DNA from: Scybalousia_A sp964542225
GTDB lineage: Bacteria > Bacteroidota > Bacteroidia > Bacteroidales > P3
Length of the DNA stretch: 64,000 nucleotides
Direction: 5' to 3'
Assembly (NCBI GenBank): GCA_964542225.1
Contig: CAZITO010000002.1
Location: forward strand, 1-64,000
The translations under genes and the position numbers were made by a program. Positions 26,637 to 33,971 of this stretch are shown piece after piece. Numbering within the stretch: the first letter of the stretch is position 1; each line of letters opens with the position of its first letter. The notes under the pieces were generated by a model. That model worked only from the letters and a program-made list of their open reading frames with translations, was not told where the DNA came from and made no database searches.

Positions 26637-26957
26637 TCAAATGGTTCTACCTCGCCATTTGGCCTCCTTGCGTCTATCTTCTACAATCTTGATAATGCGT
26701 TCAACATCTTCGGGACGGTAGTAGGTTTTGTTTCCAATCTTGCTGAATGCAAGTGTTCCGTTATCACGAAGCGTCTGCAATGTCCTTGGACTGATACGCA
26801 GCTTCCGGCATACATCGTGGTTGTCCTTCCACTCGTCAATTTTTCTTTCACCGTGTCGGCGACAAAGATTGTCCACTCGCTGCACGAAGTACTCAAACTT
26901 GGCTGCAATTCCCTCAAAGGTTCTCTCTTCAAAACTGATGATGTTCATTGTTGTCAA
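26637..26957 (-). CDS. Helix-turn-helix excisionase-like protein
   Basis: This 106-residue paralogue of the gene at 26284-26592 carries DVCRKLRISPRTLQTLRDNG and SKIGNKTYYRPEDVERI, the winged helix-turn-helix layout of element excisionases. Paired genes of this type are frequent near integrases in Bacteroides mobilizable elements. The two probably form an operon read leftward. Confidence 0.8.
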   Translation of the reverse strand: MTTMNIISFEERTFEGIAAKFEYFVQRVDNLCRRHGERKIDEWKDNHDVCRKLRISPRTLQTLRDNGTLAFSKIGNKTYYRPEDVERIIKIVEDRRKEAKWRGRTI

Positions 26958-26966
26958 TATTTTTAG

Positions 26967-27149
26967 TTATACATATTTTTCTTTTTCCGTTGTTGTTTCC
27001 ACTGCAAATAAAAGCAGTAAAGAACAGACTGCAATGGATGTGTCCATACGTGTCATAGGCTGACATATCGTTGCACATTCGGTGCGGTAAATTACCCCAC
27101 AAAATCCAATCATATCCATCATTGCAATCATTTTTCTTTTTGCTGTCAT
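26967..27149 (-). CDS. Possible small membrane protein upstream of the excisionase-like genes
   Basis: A 60-codon frame (MTAKRKMIAMMDMIGFCG...) on the same strand as the excisionase-like genes ends 10 bp before the next one. It has a hydrophobic stretch (SIAVCSLLLLFAVE) that could span the membrane. No family is recognised. Position and spacing suggest a real small gene, but chance is possible. Confidence 0.35.
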   Translation of the reverse strand: MTAKRKMIAMMDMIGFCGVIYRTECATICQPMTRMDTSIAVCSLLLLFAVETTTEKEKYV

Positions 27150-27723
27150 TCCGTTTTTTGAGTGCAAAGAAATATAGGAGTTGTCATACCTCAATGATTC
27201 ATCAAGCCTGTTGCAGTATCTAGCGTAGTTCGTGGCACTTTAACAGCCTATTGCAATTTTTACTCACAAATCAGGTATAGTTATCACACCTACATACAGA
27301 GATTCCGTTTCAAGTGAATGTCCGTTTTGGTTCTTGTCCGTTTCATTGTCGTTTGTCAGGCCGATGCCTATCCGTCTGCTAAACTTTTGACCCGAACAGC
27401 CAGACGGACAGCTACTAATCAGCCATAGCAGGATAGCGGATAGACCAACTCCCGATGTTTCGGCAGTCCGTCTATCCGCAATCAGTATTAAGCCCTTAAT
27501 TTCTTCGATTAAGATTTTGTCCTCGATATTCCACTATTCTCCGATAATGGAAATTTTGAGCAGTCCGCACCATTCGTTTACCTGTCTAAGATGCAGAACT
27601 ATACTTAATTGCCTAACCTGATCCAATCGTTTCATTGCCCGAATTATACACACTTATTTTGCTCACGACAATTGGTCAATGTGCGCACTGAGACCGGAGT
27701 GATAACCCTAAAAAATGAAAACA
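27150..27723. other. Non-coding region with inverted repeats between excisionase-like and mobilization genes
   Basis: No convincing gene is seen. A perfect 10-bp inverted repeat, GCGGATAGAC (27436-27445) and GTCTATCCGC (27470-27479), lies in a comparatively GC-rich stretch with several related GTCCGTCT words. The region separates the leftward excisionase-like genes from the rightward mobilization genes, so it should hold both promoters. It may also hold a replication or transfer site. Confidence 0.45.
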
Positions 27724-28210
27724 ATGGAAAGAAAAAATGTAAATCTCACAGACGAACAATGTCAGGAAATCATTGAAGAAATCGCGACCACTTCACAGAT
27801 TTGAAAGTGGGAATGCCCAGACAAAGGTAGAATCAAAGGGTACGGAAATAGAGAATTTCTCTGTTAACGACATCATGCCCGAACCTATCCCGTCTATGGC
27901 AAAGCGAGTCCAAACGGAAGCAGAAACTTGGGTTGCAGAGGAACAGCCTGTAACGCCCACAATTCAACGCAGAGTAAGCAGCAAGCAACGCAGACTCTCA
28001 TTGGAGGAGTACCGCAGCACCTATCTGAAAGTACCCGTCATCAAAGACCGAAAGCCGGTATTTCTCAGTTGCGAGGTAAGGGACAGACTTGAAGATTATG
28101 TCCTCAAACTCGGAGGTCGCAAGATGAGTGTTTCGGGCTTGCTTGAGAACATCGCCCGTCAACACCTCGACACCTACGATGCCGACTTTGAGCAGTGGAG
28201 AAAGTTATAG
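27724..28210 (+). pseudogene. DUF3408-like mobile-element protein, frameshifted near its start
   Basis: The C-terminal 90 residues (RLSLEEYRSTYLKVPVIKDR, then PVFLSCEVRDRLEDYVLKLG and SGLLENIARQHLDTYDADFEQW) resemble the DUF3408 proteins of Bacteroides conjugative elements. The likely start, ATG at 27724 (MERKNVNLTDEQCQEIIEE), runs into a stop at 27804. The conserved part is in another frame that has no ATG nearby. A one-base shift around 27785 would join them. It sits at the head of the mobilization gene cluster. Confidence 0.5.
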
Positions 28211-28354
28211 CCAATTACCTGCATTCAAGATGTCGAGAAAGCTATGAGTACAGACCAACTGTTCGTGGTCATTTATGACAGTGAGCAGTTGCTGATTGAG
28301 GCTGAAAAGCAGTCTGTACCATCGAAAACCGTCAATGACGGTGGAGGCAGCAAG

Positions 28355-28440
28355 ACCTCGGTCTTGGGGTATAGCGAGGTTATCTTTCGGGATGCCGAAA
28401 AATGTCGGACGAGCCGCCATTGCACCCGAAAAACCTCGCT
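28355..28440. other. Probable oriT region
   Basis: Between the DUF3408-like gene and the mobC-like gene lie ACCTCG (28355-28360)/CGAGGT (28375-28380) and a longer 9-bp pair, AGCGAGGTT (28373-28381)/AACCTCGCT (28432-28440). Inverted repeats just upstream of relaxosome genes are the usual location and form of an oriT. The whole interval from 28211 to 28527 lacks a convincing gene. The nick site cannot be fixed from sequence alone. Confidence 0.45.
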
Positions 28441-28527
28441 CCACTCCCAAGTGGAGGCAATCCGCTCCCGATGGTCGCAGATTGTGAAAAGCTCAATTGA
28501 AGAATCAATAATCATGTAAAAAGTACA

Positions 28528-28911
28528 ATGATGAATTATAAGAAAACAAACAAATCAAAGCCCAGAGGCAGACCACAGGTAAGCACTCTAAAACGACTTA
28601 CAAAGTCTGTTACGGTGAAGTTCTCAAAGCCCGACTATGAGATGTTACGCCGTCGAAGCAAGAATGCCAATCGCACCCTTGCCGAGTACATACGGGATTC
28701 AGCCTTTGATGCACGAATCGTTGCCAAACATTCGGCTGAGGATGCCACTATAATCCGTAATCTTACGGGTATGGCAAACAACCTTAATCAACTGACAAAG
28801 CTGTCGCATCAGACGGGATTCTATCGGACAAAGAATATCGTAATGGAATTGCTTGCCAAATTGAAAGAGGTATTAAACGACTACAAGGCTACAGAAAGGA
28901 GGTGCATATGA
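28528..28911 (+). CDS. MobC-like relaxosome accessory protein
   Basis: This 127-residue basic protein starts with a Lys/Arg-rich segment and contains VTVKFSKPDYEMLRRRSKNANRT in blocks (ribbon-helix-helix-like). LAEYIRDSAFDARIV and NLTGMANNLNQLTKLSHQTG follow, typical of MobC/relaxosome proteins of Bacteroides elements. It would bind oriT and help the relaxase nick DNA. Its stop overlaps the relaxase start in ATGA (28908-28911), a sign of translational coupling. Confidence 0.85.
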   Translation: MMNYKKTNKSKPRGRPQVSTLKRLTKSVTVKFSKPDYEMLRRRSKNANRTLAEYIRDSAFDARIVAKHSAEDATIIRNLTGMANNLNQLTKLSHQTGFYRTKNIVMELLAKLKEVLNDYKATERRCI

Positions 28912-29840
28912 TAGGCAAAATCAAGAAGGGAAAATCCTTTGGCGGTTGCATACGCTATGTAATGGGAAAGGACGATGCAAAAATCCTTGAATCGGACGGT
29001 GTACTGCTTGGAACAAACAAGTAGATGATTGATAGTTTCAACTGTCAATGTCTCTTAAATCCGAAGATTAAGCAACCGTTAGGACACATTGCGTTGAGCT
29101 TTAAGAGAGAAGATGCACAACGATTAACTGATGAACTTATGGCTAAAATCGCATTGGAGTATATGGAATTGATGGGCATTAAGAACACCCAACTCATTTT
29201 GGTAAGGCATCATAACACCGACAATCCGCATTGCCATTTGGTATATAATCGTATCAACTATGATGGCAAAGTAATCTCTTCGCAGAACGATTTTAAGCGA
29301 AATGAGATTGCTACGAAGAAGCTGAAAGACAAATATGGATTGACCTATGCAGAGGACAAGAGCAAGACTAATGTGAAGAAACTCCACGAACCTGAACGGG
29401 TGAAATATGAGATTCATAATGCGGTTAAGGCTGCATTGAAAAATAGTCGAACATGGTGGGACTTGGGTAAGCAACTCCAAAAGCAAGGGATTGGTATGAC
29501 CTTCAAGATTAACCGCAAAACAGGTAAGAATGAGGGATTGAGTTTTACCAAAGACGGTTACACATTCAAGGCTTCCGATGTGAGCAGGCAGTTCAGTTAT
29601 TCAAAACTTAACACACAATTAAGTTGGGATATGCCGAAGATGCAAACTGAAATCGAGCCTATGCAGCAACCGATAAGGCAAGAGGTAGAACAAAATTATA
29701 GCGTTACCGACAGCCTTATTGAAAGCAACGGATTAGGTTTATTAACTCCATCGGATGCTCCACCAGAGGATGAACAAACACCTTCTTGGCAGAAACAAAA
29801 GAAAAAGGATAAGAAAAAACGCCGAGGAATCGGGCTGTAA
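28908..29840 (+). pseudogene. Relaxase/mobilization nuclease with an in-frame stop codon
   Basis: Translation from the ATG at 28908 gives MIGKIKKGKSFGGCIRYVMG and continues through SDGVLLGTNK to a TAG at 29022-29024. The same frame then continues for 271 codons with the relaxase metal-binding motif HNTDNPHCHLVYNR (His-x-His). A single G-to-T change of a GAG codon would explain the stop. The N-terminal part, which holds the presumed catalytic Tyr (RYV), is separated from the metal site, so mobilization should fail unless the stop is suppressed. It is coupled to mobC upstream and followed by a membrane/coiled-coil gene. Confidence 0.8.
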
Positions 29841-29873
29841 ATAACCAAATGTATAATCAATAAATTCAAAATC

Positions 29874-30686
29874 ATGAATAAAAATTTCAACAACAACGAC
29901 CACGAGTCGTTTATGGAAGGCATTTACGGATGCTTGGAAAGAATCGAAACCGCAGTAATCGAATTGCAAAAGGTTCAACCAAATAATGGTAATTCCACTG
30001 TTTCTAATGTGGATAACACGGCATTGATACAAGAGATTAAGGCTCTTGTTGAGAATGCTACTGGGGCTAATTGTAAGTACACAGAACGCAAGATTCAGGA
30101 ACTTACAAAGACTTTGAGTGAAAACCTCGGTGTTGTCAATGATAATGTAAAGGGTGTTTCCGGTAAGAATAAGCCCGATTTTGTAGCCATACAAAACGAG
30201 TTTGAGAACCTTAAAAAGTTGACGACATCACTTATACCGATGATTGAGGAATCCAAAGTTCTTCATAGAGAAAATGACTATAATTTCAATTTGAACTTCA
30301 ATTCCAAACTTGATTGGTTTATGCTTACACTCAATACTATTGTCATCGCATTCTTTGCTTCTGCATATTACTTTGAGTCGCAACAAAATAAGGATGAAGA
30401 GGATGATTCTCTCAAATACCGCTACATCAAGATGAAGGGTGATGCCTCGGCAGAGCAGATAGCCACATTGGAGGACATTTTTGAACTCAACCGAGATAAC
30501 CAAAAGATTGAACAAATGCGTGAAGATGTGGAGACCTACGAAGAGGCTGTCCGCAAACAAGTTGCTCTTGCCGAGCAAGCACGCCTAAAAGAGCAAGCCG
30601 CAAAGGAACAGGAGAGCAAGGCCAAGTCTATCAAGGCGAAGCAGGAACAGCCAAAGGATAACCCAAACAAAAAATCAAAACCGTGA
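29874..30686 (+). CDS. Mobilization-associated protein with one membrane segment and coiled coil
   Basis: This 270-residue protein has no signal peptide. One clear hydrophobic segment (LDWFMLTLNTIVIAFFASA, about residues 143-161) is followed by a long Glu/Lys/Gln-rich C-terminal helix (KQVALAEQARLKEQAAKEQE) ending in a lysine-rich tail. The N-terminal half is also helical. Genes of this kind follow relaxases in Bacteroides mobilizable elements and may tether the relaxosome to the membrane, which is inference. It ends 4 bp before the invertase gene. Confidence 0.6.
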   Translation: MNKNFNNNDHESFMEGIYGCLERIETAVIELQKVQPNNGNSTVSNVDNTALIQEIKALVENATGANCKYTERKIQELTKTLSENLGVVNDNVKGVSGKNKPDFVAIQNEFENLKKLTTSLIPMIEESKVLHRENDYNFNLNFNSKLDWFMLTLNTIVIAFFASAYYFESQQNKDEEDDSLKYRYIKMKGDASAEQIATLEDIFELNRDNQKIEQMREDVETYEEAVRKQVALAEQARLKEQAAKEQESKAKSIKAKQEQPKDNPNKKSKP

Positions 30687-30690
30687 GCCT

Positions 30691-31887
30691 ATGGCAAGTA
30701 TCAAGGTAAAGTTTCGACCTTCGACAAACGAGAATAAAGAGGGAGCAATCTATTATCAAATCATTCAGAATCGTGTAATCCGTCAATTAAAGACGGATTA
30801 CCGACTCTTTATGCACGAGTGGAATGAGGCTGATAACTCTATAATTGTTAGCAATAACAGCCGACAAAACTATCTGCAATCTGTCGAGGAGCGTATTGAT
30901 TGGGATATTAAGCGGCTGCAAAGCATCATCAACCAATTAGAGAATAAGCGAGTAAAGTACACCGCCGATGATATAATCTCTACATTCCAGAAGCAAGCCA
31001 ATGAACAATCTCTATTCAATTTTATGCAGGGTGTTATTGCCCAACTTCAACAGATGGGCAAGCAACGCACATCTGAAACCTACCGTTACACGCTTAAAAG
31101 TTTTATGCAGTTTAGAAAGGATAAGGATGTACTATTAGAGGATATTAACTCGGATTTAATGCTGATGTATGAGGCTTATTTACGAGGTCGAGGACTGACA
31201 AAGAACAGCACCTCGTTCTATATGCGAATCTTGCGTGCCGTATATAATCGTGCAGTTGAAAAGGAATTGACCACCAATCGAAATCCATTCAAACACGTTT
31301 ATACAGGTATAGATAAAACTATTAAGCGAGCCATTCCATTAAAGGCAATCAAGCAAATTAAGAATCTTGACTTGTCATTGCAACCATCATTAGACTTTGC
31401 CCGTGATATGTTTCTCTTCTCATTCTACACTCGTGGAATGTCCTTTATTGATATGGCATATCTCAAGAAGAAAGATCTATCCAATGGCATATTATCATAC
31501 CGCAGGCGCAAGACCGGGCAACAACTCTTTATCCGTTGGGAGAAATGCATGCAGCAGATTGTGGATAAATACGACGCTGATTACTACAGCCCATATCTAT
31601 TGCCTATTCTCAAATATCCATATGATAGGAACCAATATAAGAATATGCTTTACCGCACCAATAAGTCGCTTAAAGAGGTTGCGAAAATGGTTGGGCTATC
31701 CATTCCCTTAACTCTATATGTTGCCCGTCATTCGTGGGCGAGCATTGCCAAGAGTAAGAACATTCCTATTTCAGTTATCAGCGAAGGTATGGGACACGAT
31801 TCTGAGATAACTACACAAATCTATCTTGCATCATTGGATAATGCCGTAGTGGATAGAGCAAACGCTCAGATATTAAAGGATTTGTAG
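30691..31887 (+). CDS. Tyrosine-recombinase DNA invertase of the adjacent promoter switch
   Basis: This 398-residue recombinase has an N-terminal SAM-like region (YRYTLKSFMQFRKDKDVLLE) and a full catalytic set: Arg in FYTRGMSF, Lys in RRRKTGQ, Arg-His in YVARHSW, His in EGMGHDSE and Tyr in QIYLASLDN. The YVARHSWA form, with Tyr in place of the first His, is typical of Bacteroides Mpi-like invertases rather than of element integrases. The gene lies 28 bp before a 193-bp segment bounded by perfect 19-bp inverted repeats. A decayed copy lies in the same position beside the other switch at 7766. It probably inverts its own neighbour and perhaps the other segment in trans. Confidence 0.88.
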   Translation: MASIKVKFRPSTNENKEGAIYYQIIQNRVIRQLKTDYRLFMHEWNEADNSIIVSNNSRQNYLQSVEERIDWDIKRLQSIINQLENKRVKYTADDIISTFQKQANEQSLFNFMQGVIAQLQQMGKQRTSETYRYTLKSFMQFRKDKDVLLEDINSDLMLMYEAYLRGRGLTKNSTSFYMRILRAVYNRAVEKELTTNRNPFKHVYTGIDKTIKRAIPLKAIKQIKNLDLSLQPSLDFARDMFLFSFYTRGMSFIDMAYLKKKDLSNGILSYRRRKTGQQLFIRWEKCMQQIVDKYDADYYSPYLLPILKYPYDRNQYKNMLYRTNKSLKEVAKMVGLSIPLTLYVARHSWASIAKSKNIPISVISEGMGHDSEITTQIYLASLDNAVVDRANAQILKDL

Positions 31888-31915
31888 AAAGTAAAGATGT
31901 TTAGTAAAATGATTG

Positions 31916-32108
31916 CTCTCTATGTAAGAGATACTTAATTTACTGCAAAATTACGCAAAATAAAGCAACTTACACCATTTTGGAGCCAATAAAAAGGCTG
32001 ATAGCCATATAATTGTGCGTAATTGTTTAGCAAAAACAGGCAAACAAAACGAAATAACATCTAATAATCAGCAAGTTCCGTCTATCGGAGTATCTCTTAC
32101 ATAGAGAG
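31916..32108. promoter_or_regulatory. Invertible promoter segment 2 (inverton)
   Basis: Perfect 19-bp inverted repeats CTCTCTATGTAAGAGATAC (31916-31934) and GTATCTCTTACATAGAGAG (32090-32108) bound 155 bp between the invertase and the type III R-M genes. The repeat is itself nearly palindromic (TCTCT-n3-TAAGAGA), like a recombinase core site. Inside, TAATTTTG on the minus strand (31953-31946) matches the -7 box and points toward the invertase. No rightward TAnnTTTG was found, so the orientation shown appears OFF for mod/res. A -33 element at normal spacing is not evident. Confidence 0.88.
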
Positions 32109-32122
32109 GAAAGGAAGATAAT

Positions 32123-33967
32123 ATGGACAACAAGAATCTATTTATAGAATTAGAGAAACTTCTTCGTATGGAAAGCATCTATTGCACTGAAGATAGTGTA
32201 CTTCTGAAGAATGCAATTGTAGAGGCTGCTCTTGCGCTCCGTCCGGAGTTAATTACAAAGTTGCTTACGCACGATGGGTTAAAACGCAATTTCTTTACAG
32301 AGGTTGAAGGTGTTTTAGTTTTTGACAAGGTTAAGTTTCAAAAGTTTGTCATGAACAAACGATTCTTGCCCGATAGCTATACATCGTTTAAAAACAAAGT
32401 CGGATTGACCAATGACGATGGTGATTTTCTTTCAGAGAGTCGCGAGGTTGTTCTTTCGTGGCCATACAAAGATTGCGTACTCGAAGGTGGACAGACAAAA
32501 GAGGATACAAAACGTAATGAAGTGTTTTGGAATGAGATTCTAGCTCCAGACGAAATCAACCGCTTGACGGAACCAAAGGTGCTGACCAATTTCAAACGCT
32601 ATGACGCAGATGGCGAGCACGAGGTGGAAAGCATTTCAATGGATGATAACCTCATCATCAAAGGTAATAACTTGCTTGCACTGCACTCCCTGAAAAAGAA
32701 GTATGCAGGTAAAGTGAAGCTGATTTATATTGATCCGCCATATAATACTGGTAGTGATAGTTTTGGATATAATGATAGTTTTAATCATTCATCTTGGCTC
32801 ACTTTTATGAAAAATCGTTTAGAAACTGCAAAAGAGTTACTAAAAGATGATGGTGTTATTTTTGTGCAATGCGATGATAATGAGCAAGCATACTTGAAAA
32901 TCTTAATGGACAGTATTTTTACTCGTGAAAGATTTATAGCAACGATTGTATACAGAAGAAGAAAATCTCAAGCAAATCTTAGTAAAAATATATCTCCTAT
33001 TCATGATTTTATACTTTGCTATGGTGGTTCTGCTTCTACGATACTAAATAATGTTGAGGCAGATATTGATGATAGTGATTATAAAAATCCTGACAACGAT
33101 GATAGAGGACCATATAAGAGTATGCCTTGTACAAATAAAGGTGGCTCTAAATATACAATTGTTACACATACGGGAGTGTCAATTACCGATGAATGGCGTT
33201 TTAAGAAAGAAACCTATGATGAATTAGAGAGAAATAATAGACTAATTTTTCCTCGTGGAGGTGATGGTAAACCAAGATACAAATTATTTTTGGCAGACAA
33301 GATTAAAGAGGGTGTCGTTGCCAATACTTGGTGGGACAATGTTGGTTCAAACCAAGAAGCATCAAAAGAAGTTGAGTTTCTTTTAGGTAATGAAGCCTTT
33401 GCATTTCCTAAAGCAGAAATGCTTATGAAAAAAATCATTTCACTTGGTTCAAATGAAAGAGATATAATTCTTGATTTTCATTTAGGTAGTGGAACGACAG
33501 CGGCAGTTGCCCATAAAATGAATAGAAGATATATCGGTATAGAGCAGATGGATTATATTGAAAATATTTCTTGTGAACGATTGAAGAAGGTAATTGAAGG
33601 AGAACAAGGAGGTGTTTCAAAATCTGTAAATTGGCGGGGCGGAGGTTCCTTTATATATTGTGAACTCGCAAAAGCCAATCAGCAATTTGCCGATGCTATA
33701 GAGCGAGTATCATCTACGGAGGAACTTGCTGTTATATGGAAACAAATGCAAGAAACCGGATTCCTTAGTTGGAAAGTAAATCCCAAGGAGATTGATGTCA
33801 ATGCTGATGATTTTACCTCTCTTGCCATTGAAGATCAAAAGCGTTTTCTCATAGAGTGTTTAGATAAGAACTTGCTTTATGTTCCATATTCTGAGATTGA
33901 CAATGCAGAGTTTGGCATCAGTGAAAACGATAAGAAGATAAATAACCAATTCTATCAAACGAAGTAG
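32123..33967 (+). CDS. mod: Type III R-M modification methylase (Mod)
   Basis: This 614-residue beta-class adenine methyltransferase has the catalytic motif DPPYNTG at residues 204-210 and, further on, the SAM-binding motif as DFHLGSGTTA near residue 453. This is the order expected of type III Mod proteins. The target-recognition domain lies between the two motifs, and that central stretch (about 32740-33600) is markedly more AT-rich than both ends of the gene. The ATG at 32123 is 14 bp after the invertible segment, so transcription should depend on its orientation. The gene is followed after 4 bp by res. No lesion is seen. Confidence 0.9.
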   Translation: MDNKNLFIELEKLLRMESIYCTEDSVLLKNAIVEAALALRPELITKLLTHDGLKRNFFTEVEGVLVFDKVKFQKFVMNKRFLPDSYTSFKNKVGLTNDDGDFLSESREVVLSWPYKDCVLEGGQTKEDTKRNEVFWNEILAPDEINRLTEPKVLTNFKRYDADGEHEVESISMDDNLIIKGNNLLALHSLKKKYAGKVKLIYIDPPYNTGSDSFGYNDSFNHSSWLTFMKNRLETAKELLKDDGVIFVQCDDNEQAYLKILMDSIFTRERFIATIVYRRRKSQANLSKNISPIHDFILCYGGSASTILNNVEADIDDSDYKNPDNDDRGPYKSMPCTNKGGSKYTIVTHTGVSITDEWRFKKETYDELERNNRLIFPRGGDGKPRYKLFLADKIKEGVVANTWWDNVGSNQEASKEVEFLLGNEAFAFPKAEMLMKKIISLGSNERDIILDFHLGSGTTAAVAHKMNRRYIGIEQMDYIENISCERLKKVIEGEQGGVSKSVNWRGGGSFIYCELAKANQQFADAIERVSSTEELAVIWKQMQETGFLSWKVNPKEIDVNADDFTSLAIEDQKRFLIECLDKNLLYVPYSEIDNAEFGISENDKKINNQFYQTK

Positions 33968-33971
33968 CATT

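Noticed and set aside
31935..32089. A rightward promoter inside invertible segment 2 (ON state)
   Set aside because: No TAnnTTTG box was found on the plus strand inside the segment; the only match faces left. The same holds for segment 1.
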